Of a stretch of 64,000 nucleotides of DNA, positions 1-9,400 are shown one piece after another. The stretch comes from Haladaptatus sp. DYF46 (GTDB taxonomy: Archaea; Halobacteriota; Halobacteria; Halobacteriales; Haladaptataceae): positions 62,001 through 126,000 of the forward strand of contig NZ_JAJFAY010000008.1 of the NCBI RefSeq assembly GCF_021083305.1, written 5' to 3'. Both the position numbers and the translations under genes were made by a program. The notes beneath the pieces were generated by a model. The model was given only the letters and a program-made list of their open reading frames with translations, made no database searches and was not told the origin of the DNA. The stretch's first letter is position 1, and each line of letters begins with the position of its first letter.

Positions 1-2
1 CA

Positions 3-1469
3 CTCTTTTTCGACGATGTTCACAACAGTGACCGACTCGAAAATCAAGCAACAGACATCCGGAGTGCTGCATATATTCCGCTTGGGGATCATGGAGTCTT
101 CATAGTAGGCTCATCCGAAGTTGGGCAGTTTGATGAAGTAACTCGTGAACTCACAGATTTACTCGCAGTCACGGCTGAAGCAGCATTCGATCGAGTGAGA
201 CGAGAAAGTCGGCTGCGAGAACAGGACCGTGAACTCCAACATCAAAACAGCCAACTCACAGCTCTGAATCGTGTTAATGAAATCATACGAGAAATCGACC
301 AAGCACTCGTTCAAGCCGAAACGCGTGCGGAAATCGATCATACAGTTTGTGAGCTCCTTACGGACGATGATCGGTTCTCGTTTGCTTGGATTGGCGCATC
401 GGATTCCAATACAGAGACAGTCGAGCCGCGAGCGTGGGCAGGGAAAGAACAAGGTTATCTAGACAATGTATCCTTTGAAGTCAAAGAAATGGGGACGGAA
501 CCATCTGGTCGGACTGCAGCAACTCGAGAGGTGACTATGGTTCCAAATGTTGCTGACCAACTTCGAGAAGAAATCTGGCGGAAGGCAGCATTGTCACGTG
601 ATTATCTTTCAGTGTTGAGTGTTCCACTCGCATACGATGAGTTCACCTATGGCGTCTTGACCGTCTACGCAAAAACGCAAACAGCATTCGATGAAACCTC
701 TCGTGAGGTACTCTCAGAGCTCGGTGAAACGATAGCGTCCGCAACAAGTGCTATCGAACGAAAAAATGCGCTGCTCACCACATCAATGACTCGAATCGAG
801 TTCGGCGTAAATGACCCGACGTTTATTCTTTCACGATTAGCAGAGAAAGGAGAATGTACGCTAACCTATCAAGGAGGAGTTCAACAAACGGGTGACGGAA
901 GTTATGTGTTTGTCTCTGCTAAGGGTACCCCAATAGATGTAGTGGAACAGGCTGCAGCGAATATCGCCGCCATTGATGAAGTGCAGCGAATTAGTGGTGG
1001 TGATACCGATGGTGTGCTTCGACTTCGGATCTCGCAACCGTTTGTTGCACTTGAGTTAGCAGACCACGGGGCAATCCTTCGAAGCGTATCAGTTGATGCG
1101 ACGGCCGCAACGCTTGTGATTGATGTGCCAGAGAGTGTCGATGTACGCCATATTAAGCAACTCATGACCGACACGTTTACTGATGTTGAACTTCGATCGA
1201 AACAAACATTGGACCGATCGACGACCCAAGATTTGTATTCCGAGTTCCTCGACCAGTTAACTGACCGACAGCTCGAAGTGCTACAAACAGCATATTATAG
1301 TGGATTTTTCGAGACGCCGCGCGAAAATACAGGAGAAGAGGTTGCAGATACCTTGGGAATTTCACCACCCGCGTTTTATCAACATGCTCGGACTATCCAG
1401 CGAAAGCTCTTCTCGACACTTTTTGACGAGATTGGAGTCCCTGCAGTTACATCGCCAACTGTTGAATAA
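3..1469 (+). CDS. GAF and Bat-type HTH (HTH_10) regulator, 5' end cut by window
   Basis: The reading frame is open from the first bases of the window, so the gene begins upstream; the GTG at 195 is internal. About 488 residues are visible. They start in the tail of one GAF/PAS-type sensor domain, then a helical linker (near SRLREQDRELQHQNSQL), then a full GAF domain. The last ~75 residues fit the HTH_10 domain of bacterio-opsin activator (Bat) proteins: LTDRQLEVLQTAYYSGFFE, PRENTGEEVADTLGIS and then the recognition helix region PPAFYQHARTIQRKL. Such proteins are multi-domain cytoplasmic sensors that control transcription in haloarchaea; ligand and targets cannot be read from the sequence. No operon partner is obvious; the next gene starts about 80 bases later. 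Confidence 0.9.
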   Translation, partial: LFFDDVHNSDRLENQATDIRSAAYIPLGDHGVFIVGSSEVGQFDEVTRELTDLLAVTAEAAFDRVRRESRLREQDRELQHQNSQLTALNRVNEIIREIDQALVQAETRAEIDHTVCELLTDDDRFSFAWIGASDSNTETVEPRAWAGKEQGYLDNVSFEVKEMGTEPSGRTAATREVTMVPNVADQLREEIWRKAALSRDYLSVLSVPLAYDEFTYGVLTVYAKTQTAFDETSREVLSELGETIASATSAIERKNALLTTSMTRIEFGVNDPTFILSRLAEKGECTLTYQGGVQQTGDGSYVFVSAKGTPIDVVEQAAANIAAIDEVQRISGGDTDGVLRLRISQPFVALELADHGAILRSVSVDATAATLVIDVPESVDVRHIKQLMTDTFTDVELRSKQTLDRSTTQDLYSEFLDQLTDRQLEVLQTAYYSGFFETPRENTGEEVADTLGISPPAFYQHARTIQRKLFSTLFDEIGVPAVTSPTVE

Positions 1470-1547
1470 CAGATCTAGAATTGAAGCCGCACTTAGTTGT
1501 GTAACAGTTACTGTTGTGGTGGTCACGACCGTATGTTCAATTGGGCC

Positions 1548-1748
1548 ATGAACCGCCGAATTATCCAGGTCGGGACTGTTGGGTTGTTACTTCTGATTGG
1601 GATACTCTCGCTACTCGGTCTTGTGAGTCACGTACCGGGTAGTATACTTATGGGTGGTCTTGGCGTTGTATTAGTGATTTACGGATACATCTCTTATTGG
1701 ATTACGGCGAGCACATGGACTACACCCATTCATTATGAAGATGGGTAG
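1548..1748 (+). CDS. Small two-span membrane protein, function unknown
   Basis: This is a 66-residue protein if the ATG at 1548 is used (ATG at 1533 and TTG at 1497 are in frame upstream). It has two hydrophobic helices, roughly residues 6-24 (VGTVGLLLLIGILSLLGLV) and 29-48 (ILMGGLGVVLVIYGYISYW), and short polar ends. I do not recognise the family. It lies between a regulator and the zinc-ribbon/glutamate dehydrogenase pair, on the same strand. Small membrane proteins of this type are common in haloarchaea and usually uncharacterised. Confidence 0.6.
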   Translation: MNRRIIQVGTVGLLLLIGILSLLGLVSHVPGSILMGGLGVVLVIYGYISYWITASTWTTPIHYEDG

Positions 1749-1849
1749 ATGGTGTGGAAACCAGGGTTCAATAACAAATATTGTGGCAATAGTTGCACTT
1801 TGCTATTCAACAGTTACAATCATCCTCGACTGATTCGTATTACCACGTG

Positions 1850-1996
1850 ATGATGAGAGACGTCGACTACGATCACGGAAGTAAAGCAGCATACGAATGC
1901 TTTAGCTGTGGAACTGTTTTGATGGTCGAAACCCATCCAGGGACATGTCCCGATTGTGGTGGCCCCATACGGAATCGCAGAACCCCCCTTGAATAA
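1850..1996 (+). CDS. Rubrerythrin-like zinc-ribbon microprotein
   Basis: A 48-residue protein starting at ATG 1850 (or ATG 1853). Two CxxC pairs, in CFSCG and CPDCGG, make a rubredoxin/rubrerythrin-like zinc ribbon. The flanking RDVDYDHGSKAAYEC and RNRRTPLE match short haloarchaeal proteins usually annotated as rubrerythrin-like domain proteins. The longer in-frame start at 1793 adds a Ser/Gln-rich stretch with no family resemblance. The gene ends three bases before the glutamate dehydrogenase ATG, so the two are probably cotranscribed. A metal-binding role is inferred from the cysteines; what it does for the dehydrogenase, if anything, is unknown. Confidence 0.8.
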   Translation: MMRDVDYDHGSKAAYECFSCGTVLMVETHPGTCPDCGGPIRNRRTPLE

Positions 1997-1999
1997 CCC

Positions 2000-3283
2000 A
2001 TGGCAACAAATTCCCCCCAAGAAAAGAAAACTGACCCAATTGAATTCGAATCAGCGTTAGAAACAGCACGTCGACAACTGGCTCATGCAGCTAGTCAACT
2101 CGATATCGATTCAAACATTGTCGAACGGCTCAAACATCCGGCGAAGATCCACGAAGTCACGGTCCCAATTGAGCGAGATGATGGAACGGTAGAGGTATTT
2201 ACTGGCTATCGGGCACAACACGACAGTGTTCGAGGGCCGTTCAAAGGCGGTCTCAGATATCACCCTGGAGTCACCCGCGACGAATGCGTTGGACTCTCGA
2301 TGTGGATGACCTGGAAGTGTGCGGTGATGGATATCCCCTTTGGTGGTGCAAAGGGTGGCATCGTCGTTAACCCAAAAGCATTGAGTGAGACTGAAAAAGA
2401 ACGACTCACCCGGCGGTTTACCCAGGAGATTCGGGATGTTATTGGTCCAAATCGAGATATTCCTGCCCCCGATATGGGAACGAACGCCCAGACGATGGCA
2501 TGGATAATGGACGCATATAGCATGCAAACGGGTGAAACATCTCCCGGTGTTGTTACGGGAAAACCTCCTGTTGTCGGCGGGAGCTATGGACGAGACGAGG
2601 CTCCAGGACGCAGTGTAGCTATTATCACACGCGAGGTCTGTGACTACTATGACCGTCCGCTTAATGAGACAACTATTGCTGTTCAAGGCTTCGGCAGTGT
2701 TGGCGCAAGCGCTGCTCGTCTCCTTGATGAATGGGGGGCGTCAATTGTCGCGATCAGCGACGTGAACGGTGCAGTGTACGATCCAAATGGATTGGACGTA
2801 GCAGCGATTTCATCCCATGAAGAAGAGCCCGAAGCCGTCACTCGTGGTATTGATGATGTTTTGTCAAACGAAGAGTTACTCGCTCTCGACGTGGATGTAT
2901 TGATTCCTGCTGCAATTGGGAATGTCATTACTGAAGCGAACGCAAACGATATCCAAGCAGGGATCATCGTTGAAGGGGCAAACGGACCAACAACGTCCGG
3001 TGCTGATGCAATCCTCACAGAGCGAGAGATACCCGTCGTCCCGGATATTCTTGCAAACGCTGGTGGTGTGACAGTGAGCTATTTCGAGTGGCTTCAAGAT
3101 ATCAACCGCCGAGCCTGGTCCCTCGAGAAGGTGAATAAAGAACTCGAACATGAGATGCAAACCGCATGGAACGAAGTACGGCATGAAGTCGATTCTCGTG
3201 ATGTAACATGGCGGGATGCGGCCTACATCGTTGCTCTCTCACGGATTGCTGAAGCACATCAAACACGGGGGTTGTGGCCCTAA
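2000..3283 (+). CDS. gdhB: Glu/Leu/Phe/Val dehydrogenase family, glutamate dehydrogenase
   Basis: A full-length 427-residue member of the Glu/Leu/Phe/Val dehydrogenase family, which interconverts glutamate with 2-oxoglutarate and ammonium using NAD(P). The substrate-binding block is clear: GPFKGGLRYHPGVTRDE, then the catalytic-lysine region around IPFGGAKGGI near residues 110-120, and the PAPDMGTN segment. The Rossmann fingerprint GFGSVGASAARLL starts near residue 230, followed by ISDVNGAVYDPNGLD. The C-terminal NAGGVTVSYFEWLQ is the usual family signature. It follows the zinc-ribbon microprotein by three bases and precedes a small membrane gene by three bases. The symbol follows haloarchaeal usage; coenzyme preference cannot be told from sequence alone. 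Confidence 0.95.
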   Translation: MATNSPQEKKTDPIEFESALETARRQLAHAASQLDIDSNIVERLKHPAKIHEVTVPIERDDGTVEVFTGYRAQHDSVRGPFKGGLRYHPGVTRDECVGLSMWMTWKCAVMDIPFGGAKGGIVVNPKALSETEKERLTRRFTQEIRDVIGPNRDIPAPDMGTNAQTMAWIMDAYSMQTGETSPGVVTGKPPVVGGSYGRDEAPGRSVAIITREVCDYYDRPLNETTIAVQGFGSVGASAARLLDEWGASIVAISDVNGAVYDPNGLDVAAISSHEEEPEAVTRGIDDVLSNEELLALDVDVLIPAAIGNVITEANANDIQAGIIVEGANGPTTSGADAILTEREIPVVPDILANAGGVTVSYFEWLQDINRRAWSLEKVNKELEHEMQTAWNEVRHEVDSRDVTWRDAAYIVALSRIAEAHQTRGLWP

Positions 3284-3286
3284 AAG

Positions 3287-3598
3287 ATGGTTTATCGTCC
3301 GTTTGTTCAGCCACCAAGCCCTTCAACTCCACTTGAACGAGGACTTACTCGACTATTACGGGTTGCTATCCTCGGGAGTGAAATCATCTGTCTTTCTTTT
3401 GCCGGACATCTTCTTATTGGATACAGTCTCCATCTGATTGGTGTCTATACACCCACATTTTCAATCTTAAGTCTATCTGATCCGTTCTTTGTTATCTTAA
3501 TGAGTCTGATTGGCTTTGGGTTTGGCGCAGCCATAGTACAATCGACCCAAACGTATCCGTCGCAAATACAATCACCCCGAGCAACCACGGGAGAATAG
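3287..3598 (+). CDS. Small membrane protein downstream of glutamate dehydrogenase
   Basis: A 103-residue protein with two clear hydrophobic helices: about residues 24-50 (LRVAILGSEIICLSFAGHLL and on) and 66-84 (PFFVILMSLIGFGFGAAIV). The ATG at 3287 is three bases after the gdh stop, which suggests translational coupling. The family is not recognised. Its last 27 bases overlap the end of the convergent gene on the other strand. Confidence 0.6.
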   Translation: MVYRPFVQPPSPSTPLERGLTRLLRVAILGSEIICLSFAGHLLIGYSLHLIGVYTPTFSILSLSDPFFVILMSLIGFGFGAAIVQSTQTYPSQIQSPRATTGE

Positions 3599-3988
3599 GG
3601 TACTCAGGGCGATCACAACTAGTGCAGCACCATTGAGAACGACGAGCGGGCCCAGAGAAATTGCAAGCTGTTCGTTACGTGTCTTAGTGCCTGCCGAGAT
3701 GACATACGGCGTCGGATCCCACTGCTCAATATCGATGCCAAAGGATACCTGACACCCATACCACCGGCCAACGAGCGCATGTAGCCATTCATGTAGCACA
3801 AAGGTCACGCAGACCGTGATGACTGGAACGACGACCATCGCAAGCGTCTGGGTGGGGAGGAGGAGAAAGGCCGCCATGTCGATGAGCACAAACAGCGCCC
3901 ATGCCACACCCACGGCTAGTGGGAAGAATGACCCGACAGGCCACGATGGCTCAAACGGTTCGTAGGCGAACGCCCTGTTCTGGGTCAT
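3572..3988 (-). CDS. DUF3267-like putative membrane zinc metalloprotease
   Basis: A 138-residue protein with hydrophobic spans around residues 20-45 and 50-66, then HEWLHALVGRWYG, an HExxH zinc motif within a helix near residue 66. A later hydrophobic stretch (ISLGPLVVLNGAALVVIALS) completes the fold. This arrangement matches the DUF3267 family of putative membrane metallopeptidases. It is shorter than many members (often 170-200 residues), and its end overlaps the end of the converging gene, so the C-terminus may be truncated. No substrate can be inferred. Confidence 0.7.
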   Translation of the reverse strand: MTQNRAFAYEPFEPSWPVGSFFPLAVGVAWALFVLIDMAAFLLLPTQTLAMVVVPVITVCVTFVLHEWLHALVGRWYGCQVSFGIDIEQWDPTPYVISAGTKTRNEQLAISLGPLVVLNGAALVVIALSTLFSRGCSG

Positions 3989-4081
3989 GTGCTCATAGTA
4001 TTCCTTTTGCTGTTCTTCCTCGGTCTAGGAGTGCTCACCGAATTCAAGACCAGTTACAGAGTATACTTAGTGAAGCTGACG

Positions 4082-4297
4082 TCATTGGTAGTCATTGACG
4101 AGTGTTCGGAGGCGGGTAGCACTACGGATGAGAATCCGCACTGCTCCGATAACCACTCCAATCATCGCACCAACGAAGACGGTTTGTTCGACGATTCCAT
4201 AAAGGGGAAGAAGTCCAACCTGGGCACAAATGAGCAGTATCACTGCCGTGATCCAAATCAAATATGCCCCGATGAGAAGGCGATACCGGAAGTACAT
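4082..4297 (-). CDS. Small two-span membrane protein
   Basis: A 71-residue protein with two hydrophobic helices: YRLLIGAYLIWITAVILLIC (about 5-24) and VEQTVFVGAMIGVVIGAVRI (about 36-56). A basic/polar C-terminus follows (RSATRLRTLVNDYQ). No family is recognised. It is the last plausible gene before the long non-coding block to its right. Confidence 0.5.
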   Translation of the reverse strand: MYFRYRLLIGAYLIWITAVILLICAQVGLLPLYGIVEQTVFVGAMIGVVIGAVRILIRSATRLRTLVNDYQ

Positions 4298-4612
4298 GAG
4301 TTACAAATAAATTCATTACAAAATAAATATTTGCATAGCATCATTTGCTAGGGCCAGAGGGACTGTTATCCCGACGTGCAACACCCGAGTTTAAGTGAAT
4401 TCTAGGTGAACCAAGAGATTGCCAACGCTCGATCGAGTTACCATTCTCAAGTTTGGAATCTACTCGTGCAACAGAGGCACTGGCGACGGGATGTTGAATT
4501 TAACCGGCACAACAGGAAGCCGGGCAGAGCTCAATCCGTTGGATGTTCTCTCTGGCATCGTCCTCCCTTTGTCGTGCTGTTCGACTTTTGAGCTTCCCTC
4601 TTTCGCTGATCT

Positions 4613-4690
4613 GGGGTTCAATTATTCTGTTCCGATCTGGGGTTCAACCTGCTGTAACACTGTTGGGGTTCACCTCTGCTATGATGCTGA
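4613..4690 (+). repeat. Three 26-bp units beginning GGGGTTCA
   Basis: GGGGTTCA begins at 4613, 4639 and 4665, exactly 26 bases apart. The first two units share the longer word GATCTGGGGTTCA (4608-4620 and 4634-4646). The rest of each unit varies. The array is iteron-like: a short conserved core on one face of the helix every ~2.5 turns. Confidence 0.75.
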
Positions 4691-4774
4691 CTTCGTAGTC
4701 GCGCCGTTGGTGTTCTCCGTGCAGTGTTGCTGTTGATCGTCACCAGCGGTTGCTGCTTGTCTGATTGCCCTTGG

Positions 4775-4904
4775 GGGATTCCTCAACTGAGCTCTCATAT
4801 GGGATTCAGCTGGTCGAACCAGAACTGGGATTCAGATTCAACACTCCATTGTAGGATTCCTGGTGTCTCGTCTCATTTGGGATTCCTTTTTGCTGATACT
4901 GTTT
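4775..4904 (+). repeat. Five 26-bp units beginning GGGATTC
   Basis: GGGATTC begins at 4775, 4801, 4827 and 4879, with AGGATTC at 4853: five cores with exact 26-base spacing. Two units share TCTCATNTGGGATTC (4793-4807 and 4871-4885). The sequence between cores is variable, so this is not a simple tandem duplication and not a CRISPR array. Confidence 0.8.
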
Positions 4905-5330
4905 GCTGTTAGACTCTGGTTGGTGCTGCTCGAGCTCAGCTGTTGCTCGCCCTGATCGGCTGATCGACCGTCGTCATGACCCATTTTACCACACCGGACT
5001 TCCGCTGTAATTCTGTCCCAGTTTTGCTGCCTGCTGGCTTCCCCTCTCGTCGATAGCCATCTCATATTTGACATTGCTGTATAGTTGTTGACTGCTGTTG
5101 CTCTCTGTACTGAATTTGGTCTGGCCCTTCCTCGTCACCTCTCGCTGTTGCTGTCTCGTTGTTCGCTTTCTTTATCGCTGGTTCCCTACTCTCTACTGTT
5201 GACACTTCTACTGGCTGTAGCACCCTTGGAATACCAGATTCTCGTTCTGTACTGGGATACTACCCTGCTGTTATTCTCGGCTGATTGTTTCCGCTCTCCA
5301 CTTCTTGTATCACTCTGCTGAATACTTTCT

Positions 5331-5594
5331 GAACCCCCTCTTTTTCGCCTCAGTCGAACCCCCTTTGTTCTCGTTCTTGGCCTGTTGTCTGCTGTTTGCT
5401 CTTTCTGTTGTCTCGCCTCTGCTGTTCGTCTGTTTCCTGTTGTTCTGCTGGTCTCAATTCAACATCCACTTTCTGATACCTTCTCAACTTCTGCCTGGCT
5501 GTTGCTCTAGTGAATCCCCCCTGTATCGAACTGTATTCTGGTCAGCCTGTCGCTCTCATCTGAATCCCTGACTGCTTGTTCCTGGTTGAATCCC
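5331..5594 (-). repeat. Inverted block of the same core, GAACCCC/GAATCCC
   Basis: The core seen at 4613-4885 reappears in the opposite orientation as GAACCCCC (5331 and 5356), GAATCCCCC (5512) and GAATCCC (5562 and 5588). Spacings of 25 and 26 bases occur for the close pairs. Thus the core points one way in the left part of the block and the other way in the right part. Confidence 0.6.
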
Positions 5595-5747
5595 TTCTGT
5601 GTCGTCTCTGTTGGTTGTCAGCCTTTGTCGACCTTGGTTATGTCTGATGTTCGATTATTTGGTTTTCCGTGTTTCTCGTTTCATTTGTATCCCCCTTGGC
5701 TTTGGTGCACCGTCTGGTATTCCAGTGTTTAGTGTTGCGCCGTTGAT

Positions 5748-5778
5748 TAACACCCTCAATACCCCCTACTAACACCCT
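5748..5778 (+). repeat. Direct repeat TAACACCCT, 22 bp apart
   Basis: TAACACCCT occurs at 5748-5756 and 5770-5778, separated by about two helical turns, with CAATACCCCC between them. It lies about 90 bases upstream of the gene that starts at 5867 and could be a protein-binding site for it. Confidence 0.45.
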
Positions 5779-5866
5779 TTATTGTGGCATGTGTTTTGTG
5801 GTCATCAAATTAAGGCCTATATTTGAGGGCATTGGTTTTATGTGTATAGATATATGATAGGTAAAT

Positions 5867-6415
5867 ATGGTTGATTCACGCCCGGACATTGATTCGAATC
5901 TCGACTGGATTTCACGCCAGATCCTCGCGGCCATCCATGAGTCAGATGGGACTGCCGATACGAGTGAGATCAAGGCGATCACTGGGGTCACTGAGGGAAC
6001 CAAGGTACCATATCGACTTAAGAACAAGTTGGCTCCCGACTTTGTTGATTTGATGCAGCCCGAGATGACCGATGATGGTCAGATCCCACCGAAGGTAGCT
6101 ACTCTTACCGCCGACGGGGAAGACCTGGCTGAGACGATTGTCGAAGAGGAGTTTGACACTGCTGATCTCTCAGATGATTTAGAAAATGTGAAAGCCGATG
6201 TGTCTCGCTTAGCCGCTCGGGTTGACAACCTAGAAAACAAGAGCGAGTCAACAGCGGTAGTACAGAATGAAGACGTCGATTTGCAGGAACTGAACCGAGG
6301 AGTCGAGAAGTTGCTGGAGCAGATGACGATCATAAACGACTTTCTAAACGAGAAGTATGATGGGGAACTGCGGGAATTTGCAGAAGAGAAAAATCCCGAT
6401 CCACCTCTCAATTAA
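5867..6415 (+). CDS. Putative winged-helix protein with C-terminal coiled coil
   Basis: An acidic 182-residue protein. Residues ~12-85 look like a winged-helix domain (SRQILAAIHESDGTADTSEI, a middle TKVPYRLKNKL helix and a wing ending TLTADGEDLAETI). Residues ~100-165 are a heptad-rich coiled coil (LENVKADVSRLAARVDNLEN and then LNRGVEKLLEQMTIIND). DNA binding and self-association are inferred. It converges on the coupling-ATPase gene; the two stop codons overlap. It borders the non-coding array on its left, so it is a reasonable candidate for the protein that binds that array. Family not recognised. Confidence 0.7.
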   Translation: MVDSRPDIDSNLDWISRQILAAIHESDGTADTSEIKAITGVTEGTKVPYRLKNKLAPDFVDLMQPEMTDDGQIPPKVATLTADGEDLAETIVEEEFDTADLSDDLENVKADVSRLAARVDNLENKSESTAVVQNEDVDLQELNRGVEKLLEQMTIINDFLNEKYDGELREFAEEKNPDPPLN

Positions 6416-9400
6416 GTCAGGATGTTGAAACGGTCTGAATCGTTCTCATCGTCGTCTGATTCACTCTCGTTTGTGTGTGACTCTTCGCCGCCCGCTTCCG
6501 TCGGTGGCACTGGTTCATTGTCCGTCGTCTCGGTAACAGTTTCATTTTTATCCATTTCATCGCTCGCATCTGCGCGATGCGCTGCTGGCTCTACACCGTT
6601 CGATTCATCTACCGATTCACTGCTCGGTTCTGATTCTGACTCCGTTTTCTCGGAGGCTGTGCCCGGCTCGTGGGCTATCTGATCACTGGTTGTCTCATCC
6701 TCAAACAAGGGTCGAAGTTCGCCCTGCTCGTAGCGCTGTGGCCCGTCGTAGGTGTCGTTGTCATCATCCGGGAAGATGACGAACTCAAAATCCTTCTCGG
6801 TGGGAAGCCGACCAAACTCTTTCTCCGGTAGGAACGGCACGGGCACTTTCTTCCACTTATCCGCCCAGCCCTCTTTGTCCTCGTACGTTTCCTGCTCGCC
6901 GTCGTGGTAGATCGTATAGGTTCGGTCGCCGGGGTCGTAGTGATAATAGGCGGGGAACGCCTCTTTCTCGACCGCTTCCAGGGCGTTCATGCTCTCGAAG
7001 CGGGCATACTCTTCATCAGTATTTGCATGTGAGAAGACGATTTCCTCGCCGTCTTCCTGCCACTTTACGGTATCGTTCTCCTTGTTTAGCTCCTCGACTG
7101 CTGGCCGGAGCGCGTAGCGATTTGGTTCCGGTTCGATTGCCTCGCCCTTATTGAAGAACACACGGCTCCCGTGCGTGCCATCACTCGCAAAGGTGAGTGT
7201 TGAATAGTCGGTTTCCGTCGCTTGGGCGTGGCCGGTCGTGTGGTAGATCGCTCGTTCGCCACGACGTGCCCAGAAGACGAAGCTATCTTTCGATGCGGTG
7301 GCGTCCTTCGTTGTGAATACACATTTCTGATCGGCCTCAACCGCTTTCCGCAGGTTCGTCAGTGTCTGCATCGGCCGTTTGATCGTGGTTGTCTCGGCCT
7401 CGATGCTCAGATTCTGCCCGCCTGAGAACGTGTAGAGGTCGCCATAGCTGTTGATAAGTTCCTCGCGCTTCGCCTCGATCTTCGGCAGGGTTGGCTCGGC
7501 TGTTGGATCAATTGGCAGCTTTGCAACGCCGTCCGGCAGTTCACCGCCTTCATCCTGGCTCGGTAACGAAACCCGATAACCAAGCCGTGTGAATGCCTTG
7601 AACGACTCACCAAGCACCCAGCGGTGATCCTCACCGCCACCGCTGCCACCCTTGCCGGTGTCCTGCTCGAACAGTTTCGTGTGCCCTTGCTCAGTAAGTG
7701 ACGCCATGACCTTCCCGTCCTTCCGCTGTGTATCGACCAATCCACCCAGCTTTTCGACCACGAGGTTCGTGAACGCCGGATAGTTGTCGTAGTTCGTCCG
7801 CCGCTTGCACTCGGCCTCGATCTCACGCACCGACACACTGCCCATCCCGTTGCTCGTCTGCTCGACCGCTGCCACAAAGAGAGCTTCCAACACGTCCTTA
7901 TCTGTCAGTTCGTCCGGTGCCTGCTCGCAGTCTTGCTGCTCTTCAACGGTCGTCTCAAGCGCCTCACCCAGGCTGCCGAACTGGAGATTTTGCTGTATCT
8001 CTTCGTCCGTCTGCGGTGTCCGTCCGTACTGATCGAGCGAAGCCCGTATCACGTCGTCTACCTCATCTTCGGATCGAAGTGGCGGGTATGGCGGGAAGGT
8101 ATGCAACTTGAGTGGGTCGGAGTAGCCACCTCCGTTCAGCGGCACGCGCGTCCAAATCCGGTAGTTCTCCGTCTCTATGAGGTCTTCAACCTCGTACCCC
8201 CGGAATTTCTTCATAAGCGGCCGGGCGTCATCATCATCATTCACCCGGAAGGCCATGAGGTTGTTACAGTTGTTTTCGACCGCTTTCAACACTCCAGCTT
8301 TCTTGAGTTGAGTCGGATACTGACACGCCAGTGTGACCGAGAGTTTCATCGAGCGGGCCCGTGCGAGCATGTCCTCCACGTCCAGATTCTCGTTCAGCAC
8401 TTTGTCCGACTCGTCGAAGATGGCAAAGAATGGTTCACGCTCTTTCCCGTCGAACGATTTGTTCTGCACCGCCGTCCAAATGGGACGCATCGTCCCGAGT
8501 GAAATCATCTGCTTAATATCGTCATTCGTGACGGGGGTGCGGACGATGACAATTTTGTTGTCGTTGATGATCTCCTCGAAGTCGATCGTCGAGGACCGAC
8601 AGGCAGCAATACGTCGGATAATGCCGTTTTCGACCCACGATTTGATGCGCTTGAGCAACGGCCGTACCTCGTCGTCCTCCATCTCCGCGATCTCATTCAC
8701 GAACTCGGCCACAAACGGGTCTTCCACTTCTTGGGCAAACTGCTCGCGGCGCTGCTGATTGAGCAACACAAAGTAGAAGTCGATAATTGAGTAGTAGTCC
8801 TGGGGATGATCAGCCTCCACGTTGTGCCGGAGCATTGCCCGGCCCATTGATTCGGTGATCGACTCCATATTGATCCCCCAATACTCGTCATTGTCGAAAA
8901 TCGCTTTCAGTACCTCCAAGCGGTCTTCAATCGCCCGCTCTCGTTCGGCGTCGGTGTCGCATTCGGGCACGTCGAGGAAATTGATCGCGACGGTTTTTTC
9001 GAACTCGTCGCTCCCTGGCTCAATCCACACGACGTCATCTAGTCGATGCTCGGGGAGCATGCGCAATAACTCCCGTGAGTCCTCGGCTTTCGGGTCGAAA
9101 TAGACAAAACCGTGTCCGGCATACGCGAGTTGCACCATCTGATTGAGCAACAGGGTGGTTTTCCCCGCACCGGTCGTCCCGACCACCCAGAGGTGCTGGA
9201 ACATATCTCTGAACGGGAAGCCCGTTGCGGTGTAGCCCTGCTGAGCGGAGACATTGTATCCGGCCCAGATCGGTGACTGTGGATTCTCGTAGCCATCTTC
9301 AAGGCCGCGTCGAATCCGCTCACTCGCCACCAAATCGTACTCTCGGTCTGGACTCGTGCTTGGGGTCTTCGTCGCCACGTAGGTGCCACCCTCTCGGATG

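Larger units (their letters stand above)
4330..5866. other. Long non-coding, strand-asymmetric block
   Basis: About 1.5 kb without a credible gene. From about 4550 to 5790 the + strand is strikingly rich in T and C and poor in A, with many CTGTTG/TGCTGTT words. Open frames here are short and their translations are Cys/Leu/Ser-rich with no domain. The block contains regularly spaced copies of a short motif (separate entries) and ends next to the first gene of the secretion-like module. I infer a cis-acting region (replication, partition or transfer origin, or remains of one). It is not an inactivated gene I can recognise. Confidence 0.6.

Noticed and set aside
4608..4904. CRISPR array
   Set aside because: The conserved part is only 7-8 bases, spacers and repeats do not have the usual 24-37 base lengths, and no cas genes are near.
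4419..5571. Several plus-strand frames of 78-105 codons in the strand-biased block, and one minus-strand frame (4838-5074)
   Set aside because: Translations are Cys/Leu/Ser-rich (or Ser/Gln/Arg-rich), lack families, and the frames overlap the 26-bp repeats; the bias of the strand alone explains them.
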